Shown here: positions 13,527 through 26,401 of the stretch, piece after piece
Numbering within the stretch: the first letter of the stretch is position 1
Layout of the letters: each line of letters starts with the position of its first letter
Assembly (NCBI GenBank): GCA_963969595.1
Contig: OZ018410.1
Span: 24,618,913 to 24,682,912 of the forward strand
Direction: 5' to 3'
From: Neckera pumila
Lineage: Eukaryota > Streptophyta > Bryopsida > Hypnales > Neckeraceae
Length of the DNA stretch: 64,000 nt
Made by a program: the position numbers and the translations under genes
The notes under the pieces: generated by a model
Database searches by the model: none
Told to the model about the DNA's origin: nothing
What the model saw: the letters and a program-made list of their open reading frames with translations, nothing else

Positions 13527-13960
13527 TTAGGTAGTGTAGAATAATTTTTTCAGAACAATTTGAACTAAGTTAATGTAGAAAATCAAGCTAATTTTCATCT
13601 TCAAAAGTCCATTTGAGATTTTAAGGCTCTAATTAAAATTATGGACAAATTTCAGACAGGGGTTGGAAGAGACATTTTTTTTAACAATTTCAAACATCTT
13701 CTTTGAAATTTGTCCGTAGCTTTTTATTGGAGGCTTGAAATATCAAAAGGATTTTTGGAAATGAAATTTGTCTTGATTTCACTACTTTTTTAGTTCAAAG
13801 TGTTTTGAAAATAGTTATTCAGATACTATGCCAAAATGAGGTTTGAATTTCTTTTTTGCACACAATTCCTATTTTTTGAGAATGAACGGTCAAGCTCTTG
13901 TCTTCAAATTATCCCATCTCCTTTGAGGATTCATGATGGACAATGGATTTCATTATATAA
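13527..13960. repeat. Second foldback, related to 4950-5670
   Basis: Arms of about 140 nt (13527-13670 and 13700-13843) are inverted copies. For example, ATTATGGACAAATTTC in the left arm pairs with GAAATTTGTCCGTAGC in the right. The core words (TTGAACTAA, GGACAAA, CAAAAGGATTTTTGG) are shared with the larger foldback at 4950-5670. The right side continues to about 13960 with no left partner, consistent with truncation on the left, where a MITE end lies at 13525. Confidence 0.65.
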
Positions 13961-16223
13961 ACGACCTTTATACCTTTATTTTTATAAAATGTCAATGAAG
14001 TAAGTCCTTCACCTTGCCATCTAAAATTTTTTAGATGGTAGGTGATCATTGGACTTTATTTTGGACTTTCCTGCTAACATTAGACATTTTCACTTTTTAC
14101 AACTATCTATTGAAACCAATTGCCATGTCAATAGGGCTGCCACGTGGCATCCCAATCTTATCAACATTATAGGCCTTTTGTGATTGTAAAAAACGGTATG
14201 AAAAATTAACCAAAAGATTAGATGAAGAGTGTATAGAACTTTGTGAAGGTAAAGTATAGTTTTTGTTAATTACTACCTGCATGGAGTTCTATATCATGTG
14301 CTAGCTGCCATGTCAATGGGCTCATGCACCAAACATTTCACAAATAACACGTTGACTTCATGCAATCTATATTGAATTTCAAAACGAGTCATGAGTCATG
14401 AATCTTGAGGCCATGTCTGAATGCTTTTTTAACCCCTCAAGGATCACAAGGCCACCAAGTGGCTTTTGCAACTACATTTGTAAATTTTTTTGAAATGCAA
14501 ACTTCACAAACAATCTATAATCAACAACAAGAATACTTTGGTACAATTTGATTAAGAAATGATTGACTTTGCAAATTTTCATGAATTTTCATGGAGAATG
14601 GAGAAGACGCTCTCGGCCGTCACTTCATATCCTCATACTTTTTTCCACACCTCAAAATGATCTGAAACAATTATGATGATATCTATAGTACTTGTTGGGA
14701 AAAGATCAGAGTTTTTGGAGCACTTTTGAGCATTACGATTTCAACATACATACAAAGTATCACCTAACCGAACATCTTAAATCAACCTTGTCAATGGCAG
14801 CATTTTTTCAAAAATTGTGTGATTTTGTCAATCTTTTTTTCATAGGGAAGCTGTATAAATCTTCTTTCATTCAATTGTGGCGGTCATCAAAATGAACATG
14901 AACGAGAAATTATGCTTGTTATAAGAGCTAGTAGAGAAACCAAGAGCTCTTGCGTTCAGTTTTGCACCTTAGACTTCATGTAGTTCAATGTAGAGAATGT
15001 CCACAGAGCCCATTACAGTCCCGACGGCAACCTCAGCTATCTTCACAAACTCTGATAGCTTTGCTACTAAACTTTAGTCAGAGGAGCATCAATGGATTAG
15101 ATCCAAAGTGAGTGTCAATAGCACATCGGGCATTATTAAACATAGAAAGCTTGAAAAATTATATAGGAAGCTTGTTCACTGAAACATTGTGCATCAACAA
15201 TCATGGCAACATCAACAATCATAGTGGTTACTTTTTGTGTCATCCTTCAAGTGTTTTGCTTTGCCCAAAGTGCACGTCTTTTGAGAATCTCCAAGTGTAG
15301 CGGGAATGTCTGCTGGCAGTGGGTTACACTAAGCCCATGGCGTCGTCCGTCCTAAACGTCGTCAACTACTGGGAATCTTTTGTGCAATCCATGAGTCCTC
15401 TTCGTTGAGTGCGAAAAGAAGCGTACAAACTTTGAAGCAAATTAAATCTTCTATCCTGGACACAAAACGGCAGGTAGGAAATTAAAGAGTCTGCCCACCC
15501 AAGTTCGTGCTTTGACTCATACAATGTACACCTGAAATGAAAGAAGCATGGCTGTCACGAAGTTGAACAGACAATCCAGTTCTCACTCCTTGGAAAACAG
15601 ACACTCGCTCCGTCTGCTCCCAAGGGAGATGAGCTTAGAAACAATATCAGACGTACTTCGAAAGGCCACCATATTTCTCCAATGTGTACGTCAATGAGAG
15701 CTGCAAATATAATACTTAGCGACAAGAACCTGGCAGTACTGATCAGACATATCGTTCTCTCTCGCACAGCCGCATGCAAGCACTCCGCTGTGTTTCAGCC
15801 CGTGGTCTGAGCCCAAAGCTTACGAGGGAAGTTTGGGACGTGAAGAAATTCCTTGAGATCTCGCATCCATAACGCTGTAGTCAGTCATTGGATGCCTGGC
15901 CGTCACGTAACAGGATGCATGAAGATCGATTCTGGCAAATTGAACGAAGCTGGTTTTTTTCTTTCCAGCGTGGCTCCAGCCACGATTTGCTAACGCCCTT
16001 GTTGGCCATGCCGGGAATCAAAAATCAACAAGAGCCTTCCTCCGTCCTCCCTGTTTCCATTGATAAAGTATCCATATGCAGGAGAGTTTCGCCGAACGTT
16101 GTGGCATGTTTCGATTAGTTGATGAGAGGCAGATTAAGACTGATAATGCTCATTGCTTCCCTTGTGCAAATCTTCAACATGGTGGGTATGAAATGAAGTA
16201 GAAATTTCATTGGTGTGGAATTG
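13961..16223. other. Gene-free stretch with a higher-GC segment
   Basis: No gene is recognised. From about 14990 to 16130 base composition is closer to that of the genes, and open frames of 60-76 codons occur on both strands (for example 15555-15779 minus, 15888-16118 plus). None resembles a family or connects by splicing. A TTAACCCCTCAAGGATC box at 14431 resembles a TTAA-element terminus without a partner. A segment at 16079-16124 is repeated at 16302-16345 (TGCARGAGAGTTT...GCATGTTTYGATT). Confidence 0.35.
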
Positions 16224-16525
16224 AGAAATCTGAAAGAAATCTCTACTGCTATCAACCGGCATTCATTTAGTGAGTGCAGATCCATCTAACATAATCTAAA
16301 TGCAAGAGAGTTTTGCCTTTGTAGCATGTTTTGATTGGTTAAGCAATCAAAGAAGTCAAACGGCTCAACTCTCCTACATTGAGATTATGTTTAGTAATTG
16401 CAAAGTAGGTCAAGTCATCAAAAATAATGGCAGGTCAATGCCAACCTCACCGCCCATGGCTCGATATGTAGATCCTAACCAACAATTGTTTCGTATAACT
16501 TGACCTACTTTGCAATTACCTAGTC
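16224..16525. repeat. Dispersed repeat, copy 2, enclosing a small TIR unit
   Basis: Parallels positions 1-380. Inside it, TAATTGCAAAGTAGGTCAAG (16394 onward) recurs in exact reverse complement near 16498-16518, giving a unit of about 125 bp with perfect 21-bp inverted ends. In copy 1 the same two arms are more degraded. The enclosing homology shows that a longer segment was duplicated or transposed, not only the small unit. Confidence 0.65.
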
Positions 16526-19500
16526 CAATTTTGGTGCCATCTCCTTCTCCTTGCGTCGAGCAGTCTCTCGCAAGGTTGCCACAGGGGAACAAACCGCATG
16601 AACACACATTTCAGAGAGCAAGTTGCTAAGACTAGCAAAAACTAGCAAAAACTAACTGTTGATCAGGATGCATGGGCAATTGGCTTTTCCATGAAAATAT
16701 TTGAACAGATCGAAAGTTGGAGGCCCTTATCTCTGAACAGACGGACCGGCTCTAAGGTAGAAGCACCTAAAGTGGACACTTGTTACTGATCTCTGGATCT
16801 GGAGGGTGCATAGAGAAAAAATTATGTGTGCTTGATAGGAACTAGGTCAAGAAACCAAGAAAATTGGTTTGAATTCATATTTTTCTGACTTGGTATGAAT
16901 ATAATATGAATTTTTGAAAACAACTGTGTAGATGAACCTACTATGGACACTAGACCAACACCAAAGTGGGCACATAAATGTTCACCTAAAAATGACACAA
17001 TGTAAGCTGGGATCATGCGGGGGTGATTGGCCAACGCAAATGATTGTAACTACTTCTTGGAAACCCACCTGTCTACTTTGGGACCACTTGCACGTGGATT
17101 TAGGTTGTTTTCTAGATGTCCGTACACGACTCCTGTCCAATTTAGGTGCTTCTACTTTAATAACAAAAATGAATTGCAAAATCTGATATTCGCACTCAGC
17201 GTACATATGTTCTTATGTTGTGACTATTTATTCTTGAAATTTTTTATTTTTGTTTTAAGAAATGAAGTAATATGTCATCTACAAATGACAGTATTTTTCA
17301 AATTTTTCTGTGAAAATTTGAAACTAGTGTGATTTTCTTAAAGGAAAAGTGAAGAAAATCATATCAAATACAAAAGTAGCTGAAAAATTTGAAATTTTTC
17401 CATAATTGTATAGGATGGTTTTATAAATTAATATTTTGGAATAAAAGCATAAATCTTTTCTTTCTATAATTACAAAATCAATATACTATGTTTTGGAATA
17501 TGGTTAATGGCCCAAGACAGGATCATTTGTTCTAGCGGGAGGGGAGACAGTACATGTTGTTTCTAAGGAATCAAAGGATGGAGAGGGGGCAATTACAAAT
17601 GTGTCTACCTTTGTTGCAACATCTTTTAGATTTTTGTTTATCTCATCAAAGAGTATACATGTGCCTACCTCCCATTAGCCATCAAGTTTTATAGTTTGAT
17701 CAATTTTTCAAAATTAGACACATGAATATGTCCCTCACCATGTCACATATTAGATTTTGTTATAAAGGGAGGCACTTCTCTCCCTTCTTGTACTATGTCA
17801 AATGTGTTTTGATATTTGTCAGAGGATGTACTCTTAAGCCTACCATTCTAGCACCATGCTTTATATTTAGTTATTTTCATAGAAGAAGGTAGGTTCCTTC
17901 CCCCATGTGTCATGATTTGCAATTTAGTTTTGACATAGTTGTAATGTTAAATATAATTGTGCTAAGGTAGTTTTTTGTAAAAGCAATTCTAATTCAATGT
18001 TGAATGCCAATGCAAAATATAATAATAGACCAAATTTGACGAAATGTTTTTATTAAAATAATTGTTACAATTTTGGAAAAATTAAAATTAAAATTATATA
18101 TGAAAATTTTACTTTTAGATATTTTTATTTTTAGTATTTATCAAAATCTATTTTATGAATTAAATAAGGGGAAGAAACTTGTCAATCTTGTTATTCTCTT
18201 AAAACAGCTAAAAATTTCTTTTGAATTTAAAAGTTTGAAAAGTTTGTGATCAATGATGCATTCAACTTAATTTTGCAATTGGGTCAATGTTGCTTTTGTA
18301 GTATGTCTTATATTTAAAGATTGTTCACACATGGTGCTAATAGTGATGATGGCAAAGTTAACTCAAACCAAAGATATATCTAAATGCTTTTATACGACCA
18401 TTTCAAATGTATAAGTGTGAATGTAAGTACTAGTTGGTCACTATTGTGGAAAATCATGCTATCCTACAAATTTGATTTGAAAAAACTCTTACAACAAATT
18501 TTTATGTCTTTTTAGTTAGTTTAACAAACCTTTAAAATGAATTTTACTGCCTTCATGCCCTATTTAAACCAACACCTACCTAATACAATTTCTTCCCTTT
18601 AAAGTTTCTAATTGAAATTTGATCTTGCACATAGTTTAATTTTTTAGCTCCAATGAAGCCATAATATATTCTCAACTATGCTCTATAATTTTTGTTGTAA
18701 AAAAAATTTGAAAATAATTACAATTGACAATGAAATTCTAGAATTAAATATCTATTTTTAATTTTAGCGTAAAGGTTAAATTACAATGCATTTTTAAAAT
18801 GTTTTATATACTAACTTAATTTGTATTGAACATCAATGCATAATTATTGGAAATCCTCTCAAACAATAAATAAGTATTTAGGAGTGGTACCAAATACTTC
18901 AGCATAGCATCAATCTAAAAAGTGTGACTTTGTATGTTTTATAGTTTGTAGAGCAATGTATACTCTAAAATGCACAAGAAGGTTAGAAAATCATCCCATT
19001 TCATTCATCCAACTACTAATTACATACAATCATTCTTAATAGTATCTAAAACTAGTAAATTTCATCCAAATTTTAGCAAACTCAATACATCTTTGAATCA
19101 TTTTTGACACTTACACTAGAGGAAGGCACAACCCAACAATCTTATAAATATGGTATGAGGAAAGATAGGATCCATTTAATTCAAAAAATGTAAAACATTA
19201 CCAAAACTCTAAGGCCTCAAGAAGGCTGCGGGAAGGCATTTCCCAATACTCTGAACAATAAATTGCTGGTTTGAATTTTATCATTTTCATTACAATGTCC
19301 CCGCAATTGAGTCCCTACAATTTGCTGAATTTTTATCGTTTTTTAATTTTTTAATATTTTCATATTTTAATTTTTTTTCCGGCAGTATCCATTTCTTGCT
19401 ATTTGGGAACTAATGACCCTCAATAGGGCTGATTCTTCTTGTAATTTTTGAACTATTTCTAAGCAAAATCGTACCAAAAATTTTGATTTAGAGAATTTTT

Positions 19501-19818
19501 ATGAATATTTTAAAAATGTTCTTTAAAATATTTCAAATTTGTAAAAAAAATTTAGAATATGTCTAATATTTCATATTTCCAAATAAAAATGTATAAAAAA
19601 TTTATAAAAATGTATAGGAATAAATAAATGAAATAAGAGTGGTAGTTTATTTTTACTACTTGTATTAAATTTGATAATAACAGATTCATACATTTTAATT
19701 TCTTAATTTATTCATAACTAAGGCACTATTTCAAATCAAAATCCTCATTGTGATTACACATTTGGCCTATAGAAAACAATACAGATTGGACAGAAAAACA
19801 AAAAAACTTTAGAATATC
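16526..19818. other. Gene-free, very AT-rich stretch
   Basis: No gene, RNA gene or complete repeat could be supported. From about 17300 to 19800 the DNA is strongly AT-rich with only short random open frames. Confidence 0.4.
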
Positions 19819-20148
19819 AGATTATCAGTTAGGAGTTGTCATACTTTCTTTTTTTTATTCCAATCTTCAGAGAATGGGGATGTGGCACTCTCTCCTCAAA
19901 TTTTGGTTTGCCCATTCTTTGAAGATTGAGAAGTTCTTTTCTTCTTTTCTTGATGTAAAGAATGGGCATGAACCATTCTCTATTTCTCTCCATTTCTCTC
20001 TGTTCTCTATTCTCTATTATCAAAAAGGATATTATCCTTTCTTCATAGACTATAGCTCCTATTGACTCCTCTTTTCACTCCATACCTTCTCATCCTTCAT
20101 ATTAGTTTCATTCTTGGAGAAGGTGTGACAACCCCTAACTGATAATCT
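19819..20148. mobile_element. 330-bp TIR element (MITE)
   Basis: The left end AGATTATCAGTTAGGAGTTG, followed by TCATACTTTCT, recurs on the other strand at the right end as AGATTATCAGTTAGGGGTTG followed by TCACACCTTCT. This gives a terminal inverted repeat of about 31 bp with three mismatches. The inside is non-coding and pyrimidine-rich (CTCCATTTCTCTC region). Target-site duplication is not clear. It belongs to neither of the two other TIR families in the window. Confidence 0.75.
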
Positions 20149-20523
20149 AACCGGATTTTCAACGCCACATTTGCCCACCAGTAAGGTAAACTTGCCTATT
20201 GTGGTCGGATGACCCATAGTAGACACCTAATGACCCCATGGCAATTTTTTTGGCCACAATCAATGTCTAACCTAACACCAATGGAGTGATTAGTGACCTC
20301 ATTAGAAACATCTGCTTTTTTAGTGTAAATCATTATAGGAAGTTACTTCTCATGGCCTTCTACATTAGAAATTATTGTAACTACTTTAGGTGATTAAGAA
20401 GAGCATATTGGATACAATTTCTGTTGGTTATAGGGCAGTCTACTGACTCTTTTGGATAGATCACTTCAAAAATCCGTAACAAATTCATACTTTATTTGAA
20501 AAATATAATTTCAATTGTTCTCT

Positions 20524-20739
20524 CATTAGAGAAAAAAACACCCCTCCAAAGGGCTGCTCTACAAACCCATTTAGTACCTTGATATTTAGTTTTAAGGGGC
20601 TGTAAAAATAGTTTTTCCCCTATTTCCGCGTAACTGAAACTGTTGTACCACTGGCGCAGAAACTCAAATTTTCTAATAAAAATTTATTAAAATGAAAAAA
20701 TAAAATAAAATAAAAAAAATAAAAAATAAAAATAAAAAT

Positions 20740-20816
<77 letters not shown>

Positions 20817-20948
20817 AATAAAAATAAAAAATTCTGCGAAATTTGACTGCTCACCAAGGGCACTTTTCTAAATTGATAGGCCATGCTTGAAATAGCATGG
20901 CATGGCAATTTGGAACAGCCCTCCCAAGGGCTGATTTTTTCTCTAATG
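20524..20948. mobile_element. MITE, CATTAGA family, subgroup 1 (copy B)
   Basis: The left end begins CATTAGAGAAAAAAACACCC and the right end closes with CTGATTTTTTCTCTAATG. It parallels copy A through the CCTATTTCCGCG box, a TTGACTGCTCACCAAGGGCA segment, a TGAAATAGCATGGCATGG segment and the right terminus. It is longer than copy A because its AT core holds an expanded (AT)n tract. Non-coding. Confidence 0.8.
20743..20811. repeat. (AT)n microsatellite inside MITE copy B
   Basis: An uninterrupted run of about 34 AT units, flanked by A-rich imperfect TAAAA repeats on both sides. It lies in the core of the element at 20524-20948. Confidence 0.97.
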
Positions 20949-21868
20949 TTTTCTCATACTTGTCTTTATGTGGGAAAAAATTTGAATTTCAGCAATGGCA
21001 TGAGGGTAGACTCCAAAGTTTGACCACAATGGGCTGGTTTACTTTAATTGTGCGCATCATTTAAGGATTTCAATAAACTTCCACATATTCGATTTGTGCC
21101 ACATGCATCAACTTTGGTTACCACAACCTCTGACAATATATATTTTTGTTTATGGTCCAAAATTGTTTTCTTGAGTGATTTTTTGCTAGAGTGCGATGAC
21201 TTGTTTTTAGGGAATATTTTGGTAAGGTATTTTTGCTTTCACAATGGATGAAATTGTAAAATACTATCAAATCTTGGGACCATATCACTCTATTTTGGAT
21301 GAATGTACACTCTTTGGGATGAAAAAATAAAATTTCATTCATACATTATAAATTTCATCCATTTCTATGGATGTAAATAGCTTTCACTACAATGAAGACT
21401 GCTTTCTGGACTGGCTATATTTAATTATTTAAAAACCATGCCATGGTCCCATTTTTAAAGATTTCACATAAATAATAATGGATGAAGAATAGTGATTTAT
21501 TGTCCAATCCTTTTCTTTTAGAGTTTTTTGAATGCGCTTTGAAGCTGATGGTATAGGAAATTTCCTAAAAGGTATTAAATAAAAAGAGGTTTTAAGAACA
21601 AATCACAAAAGATGCATTTTGTCTAAAATAGCAACTTCAACAGCTTTTGCTTTGAGTTAAACCATCCAAATTATTTTTTTTGAATTTGAATCAACTAATG
21701 AAATGAAGTCTATAAAGCATTCAAGGCTCATTTGGATTCCAATTGAAAATTAAATATTTTATTGCAATTTGAACTTTGGGTGGTCTATTGGTAAGTTTTT
21801 TTTTTAATCTAGAATGATAATGAATTTTTGTTTATGCTATAATGAAATAATGTTTAGTATACACTTAA
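20949..21868. other. Gene-free AT-rich stretch
   Basis: No gene or element boundary can be supported. Open frames at 21048-21342 overlap on opposite strands and resemble nothing known. A TGGATGAA word recurs around 21245-21370 on the plus strand. Confidence 0.35.
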
Positions 21869-21990
21869 CCCCCGAGCGCCCTACTAATCAATATGGGTTG
21901 TTTATGTGGATCTCTTGTTAGGTGATAGTTTGATTGGAATGAATTTACAAGGGTATGGATTTTAGTAAACGCGCACTAAGCGCTCAAGGA
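21869..21990. mobile_element. TTAA-flanked short TIR element (122 bp)
   Basis: Exact TTAA occurs on both sides (21865-21868 and 21991-21994). The ends are CCCCCGAGCGCCCTA on the left and, on the other strand, TCCTTGAGCGCTTAG on the right, an imperfect inverted repeat sharing GAGCGC. TTAA target duplication is the hallmark of piggyBac-type insertion. The element is too short to code. Confidence 0.55.
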
Positions 21991-22096
21991 TTAAGGTGAA
22001 AAGTTGAAATTTTTTAAAGCATATTTTGCATTTGATTTGAATTTTCTTTACTTCATCAAAAATTTACAGTAATTTTAGTTATGACCAAAAGAATAA

Positions 22097-22212
22097 ATTA
22101 TGCAGACACCATTGGGATAAAGACCTCTTATATTATGTAGACACAATTGGGGTAAAGACCTCTTACATTATGTAGACACTATTTTCTATATAATGTAAGA
22201 GGTCTTTACCCC
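22097..22212. repeat. Tandem 35-bp units ending in a 23-bp perfect hairpin
   Basis: Two adjacent units of the form TTATGYAGACACMATTGGGR + TAAAGACCTCTTA are followed by a third partial unit. Positions 22149-22171 and 22190-22212 are exact reverse complements separated by an 18-nt loop. The structure is compact and sits in otherwise featureless AT-rich DNA. Confidence 0.8.
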
Positions 22213-24864
22213 TCATTTAAAGGATATTTTATGTTTGGGCTTAGTCAAACTTCATTAGATTTCTACATTAAAACACACAGTTCAAAATTTTGATATTTTT
22301 TATATATAATAATATATGTCTATATTTTCTATTTTTTTATAAATAAAAACATCAAATTGAATTTATAATTTTTTTTCAAAAATTTTTTTGTAAAAAATAT
22401 AGAAATTATTAAATGCTTTAAATAGTAAAAACTTTAAAACATGAAAACAATACTGACAAATATCATGGTATAATTTATATAATTTTTGGACTCACACCAA
22501 GAGAAATTTGATAGAAAATTTCAAAAGTGGTGTATTTTGAGCTTTCAAAATGCTCTCTTCAAGCAATCACAAAAATTATAATTTTAAAAATTTTGAAAAA
22601 AATTCAAATGGTCTAAAAAACTAGATTATTGGATTTGTGTTTTTTTAATTAATCTTAAAAACATTTATAATCAAAAACTACGTGAAAATTCAGGTTTTGA
22701 CTATCAAAAATGTCCGTGTGGCTTGCAATGTCTTCTAAGGATTAAAGCAACCATTTACCAGTTGATTTGCAATTTTAGGAAATTTGAATTCAACAAGTTT
22801 CACTGAAAGAAAAGTAGAATTGGTGTCTATTGATTCAATTTGTTTCATATGTTTTGGACCTTCGTGAAATTAGTTATGAACTTTGAATTTTGAATTAAGA
22901 AAGGTTGTTAAAGCATCCACCCCTTGATATGTTCACCATTGGTATATTACCAAATGCAATTGGTATAACTAAAGAAAGCAATATGTACCCTTGTATTAGA
23001 GAACGCTTTTAGAGCCTTGAACTATTTCAGGACCTCTTACCTTACAACAAGTGTAAACTCTAAAAAACTAAAATTGGAGCTTAGCCGCTTAGATTTAGAC
23101 TATATCAAAAAGCAAGAATGATGTGCATGTGATTTCTAGATGGAATCTTTTGAGCGCTCATCTCTTGAGAAGGCTAAAAATATCCAAGCAAATATTATAT
23201 AAAAAATCATGAAAATGCTACTAGTATTATATTACAAGTGAAGTATTGAACTTCCTAACACTTTTAGTTGTAATAAAATCAAACTAAAAAGCATTCTCAT
23301 CTTTGCTCATGTGCTCTCTTCATCTCTTGCTCTTAGCGCTATTGCTACTCACACTTTGATGTCCTTGTGCTATCTCTTACCACTCATCCTTCACGGAAGT
23401 CACATCCATGTATCAAAAATCGTCCGTATTCACCAACAAAACTTTTCGTTGTGATAACAATATCTTATGAATGCAGTTGGAAGGAGCACTAACCACATAA
23501 CCAAAGCAAAGCTCTATGAATGTGAGCAAGACAGAAATGAGAAAATAAAAGCAAAATGAGGAAAAACTTAGATCCAAAAATGGTGGATCTTAGCTTGGTG
23601 CCCACTTGCCTTGAACTGGTTACTAAATGCAAATTGTGCATGGCAACTAAGCAGATGCTAGATTGCCATTTATAAATATCAGAGTTACACATTTAGGATG
23701 TAAATTTGATAAAAAAAAATAGGTGAATGTTGATAGGAATGGATGAAAGTTAGTGCATAATCTTCAAATATTTAGATAACAATCAATTTGTTTATTGCTT
23801 GGGTCGTTTCACAAAAAATAATATCTGTAAGTCTAAATTCATATTAAGAATAAGGAACTAAAAAATGCACATATCCACTACAAAGACAAGAATCTAAAGT
23901 ATTCAATTAAAGATTTGAACCACATTGAGGATGAAAGGACATTTGTAAAAGATGGCAAAAGTCTTCAATATGGCATTATCTTTACTCATGCTAAGCTCAA
24001 TTGCATTGAAGATGAAAGCACATTTCTAAAGCACAACAAATTAGAGTTTTCAAAATAGTGATAGCTTCATTTGAGCCTCAAAATCCCATGCTTTAGTCAC
24101 TTGGCTTTAATGCTACTCAATTGCACCCTTTATTTGTCAATACACAAATCCATAAGTGTCATCACACCATAAAATATAAACTAATCTAATTCCAATTTAA
24201 ATGTCATTACCAAATTATATAATTTTTTTTATAGTGACACTAGTTTTTGTTCTAAAGAAAATAGGACAAATTGGTTTAGCTAGGCTTATAAAATAGTTTC
24301 TAATGCTCAATCTTTATGATGTAATGAAATCAAATGAATAATCATCACCTTCACATTATTGTGTTAGATTTGAATTTAAGAAAATCAATTGTTTTAATAA
24401 AAATAAAAAAAATTCTTTGATGAAGTAATTTGTTTTGTCAAGACCTAAAAAAAGGTGATTTGGAAATTCAATTTGGTGAGCTAAATGCCCAAACATGCTC
24501 TATGACAATTGTATTATGGCTAATCTTTGTCTACATGTCAATCTCTTGTCAATTTGTTATTATGGGAAGTTTGCTTAGAAGTTTATATAAGAAAGATGTC
24601 ATTATCATATATTTGATCTCCTCTTAATAACTATTCATCATTGACAATGAAGAAGATTTTCAATGACTACTTGATCATCTATGATCATCTAAATGAGTAT
24701 GAAGATATATAAAGAGTTACCTTAGAAAAGAAGTAGCTCTATAATTGAGTTGTATAGTGATCTGTACACCTAATTGACATTGGATTGCTTTTTAGAGCAA
24801 ACTACAAACATCTTTGAAAAATGGTTTTGGTGCACCCTAAGGTAACATGCTCTAAAATCGCTCA
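22213..24864. other. Gene-free, very AT-rich stretch
   Basis: I see no supported gene, RNA gene or bounded repeat. The open frames are short and unrelated to known families. Confidence 0.4.
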
Positions 24865-24978
24865 GGCTCTAAAATCGCCCCCCTACTCAAATGTACACTA
24901 CTTGTACATGTTGTTTTTTCATAGCCTTCAGCAATGTACAAATAGTGTATATATTAGGGGGTGGGCGATTTTAGAGCC
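24865..24978. repeat. Short inverted-repeat element, GGCTCTAAAATCGCCC ends
   Basis: GGCTCTAAAATCGCCC at 24865-24880 is repeated in exact reverse complement at 24963-24978, and the arms continue to pair through GTACACTA...TGTACA. A third direct copy of the outer word (GCTCTAAAATCGCTCA, 24849-24864) stands immediately before it. A related word, AAATGGGCGATTTTTGGACC, follows near 25140 and a diverged one near 38025. Confidence 0.65.
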
Positions 24979-25354
24979 TTATGCCACTTCAACTTCAAAA
25001 TTTCATAATTAATTCTAGAAAGCTCCAAAAAATATGAAACAACTTGGGTTAGATGCCAATTCCTCTTGTCTTTCACAGATAATTTAATGAAAATTATTTC
25101 AAGAAGCTACGCCTCCCCAAAACTCACTTTCAGCTCTTAAATGGGCGATTTTTGGACCGGTTACTTTACAGGAAAATTACAAGATCTATTGAAAGTCCTA
25201 CTTAATTATACAAATTAAAAAAGGTCGATTAGTTAGATTGTGTTAGTTTTGTCTGCACCAAATAAATCATTCCATTGCACTAATTGATCTTTCTTGGACT
25301 AAAGGCATCTTTGCAACATTTCTAGGAGGACTGGTTAAGGAACTTCTAAAGTTC
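24979..25354. other. Gene-free stretch
   Basis: A short spacer between a small inverted-repeat element and a CATTAGA MITE. It holds a word near 25131-25155 related to the ends of the preceding element. No gene is visible. Confidence 0.4.
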
Positions 25355-25889
25355 CATTAGAAAGAATTAGAGCCCTCAAAGGGGCTGTGAATAAGGGGAA
25401 CAAGGGAACAAGGGCCGGATTTTTTTTTTTTTAGTTTTAATTTTTTTGCCCACCAACAAATTGGAGGGCCTAGACAGTGTTGTATAGTGCATTAAAATAA
25501 TTTTTTAAATATTTAAAAAATTATAAAATAATTAATTAAAAAAAATCAAAATTACAAAATTTCACAATCTGATGTGGCACCATGGCCACCACATCAGCAT
25601 GCTAATTTGAGAATTCTTATTTCATTATTATTTTGTTATTACTTTAATATTATTTTAACAATTATCTTAATACTTTTTATTAATTTATTATTTAATTATC
25701 ATTAATTTATTATTTTTAATATATTTTTATTATTATATTAATATTATATTATTTTTAAAATTAAATTTTTTTTTAAAGGAAGGACCCCTATTCATGAACA
25801 GGGGCGTTCCCCTCAAAGGGGCTGCCACCTCCCTGAGGGGAACTCTCAAAGGGAAGCAACCCCTTTGAGGGTCCCAATTTTTTGTAATG
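25355..25889. mobile_element. MITE, CATTAGA family, subgroup 2 (copy F, 535 bp)
   Basis: The left end begins CATTAGAAAGAATTAGAGCC and is followed by CTCAAAGGGGCTG. The right end, read on the other strand, begins CATTACAAAAAATTGGGACC and is followed by CTCAAAGGGGTTG. The inverted repeat is about 33 bp. The centre is nearly pure A+T, apart from a GATGTGGCACC...CCACATCAGC hairpin that parallels the ACGTGGCA box of copies G and H. A further CCTCAAAGGGGCTG copy lies at 25811-25824, suggesting nested or duplicated ends on the right. Confidence 0.7.
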
Positions 25890-26109
25890 TATGGTGTTTT
25901 GGAGCTGCATCCCCCACTGATTGTTGTTAAATCATAATCTCTAAACTTCAAAAAGAAATGATTTTAGTCCTTCAAAAAGCTGAAGTTCAACTCTCCAAAA
26001 AATTTAGTGGAAAACATGTGAATCTCAAAACTTACACAATTTAACATTAAGGTACTAGTAGAAACATCAACTATATAGATGAAGAAAAAGACCCACAAGA
26101 AGTTTTTAG

Positions 26110-26389
26110 CATTAGATGAGATTTGGGGGTCTTGGAGGACTTCGTGTTCCCCTGCATTTTGCTGCATTCCTAGACTGTGGAAATAGACGTGGCATAGCGA
26201 ATGCCACGTCATTTTTTGAAAAAAAAAAAAAAAAAAAAAAAAAATTTGTTTAAAATGATGTTTTGGTAATTTTTTATTTTTATTTTGAAATAAAAAATTC
26301 TGACATGCCCATGCCGACGTTCACTGAATCTGGCCAGATCAGGGAACAGGGCTGAAACGACCCTTCAAGACCCCGAATCTCATCTAATG
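26110..26389. mobile_element. MITE, CATTAGA family, subgroup 2 (copy H)
   Basis: The ends are CATTAGATGAGATTTGGGGG on the left and, on the other strand, CATTAGATGAGATTCGGGGT on the right. It is the inverted relative of 3488-3804, sharing TTCACTGRATCTGGCCAGATC/GATCTGCCCAGATCCAGTGAA and the GACGTGGCA hairpin box. A 27-nt A-run lies in the middle. Its right end is only 8 bp from the TTAA of the next element. Confidence 0.78.
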
Positions 26390-26401
26390 ATGGCAAATTA
26401 A

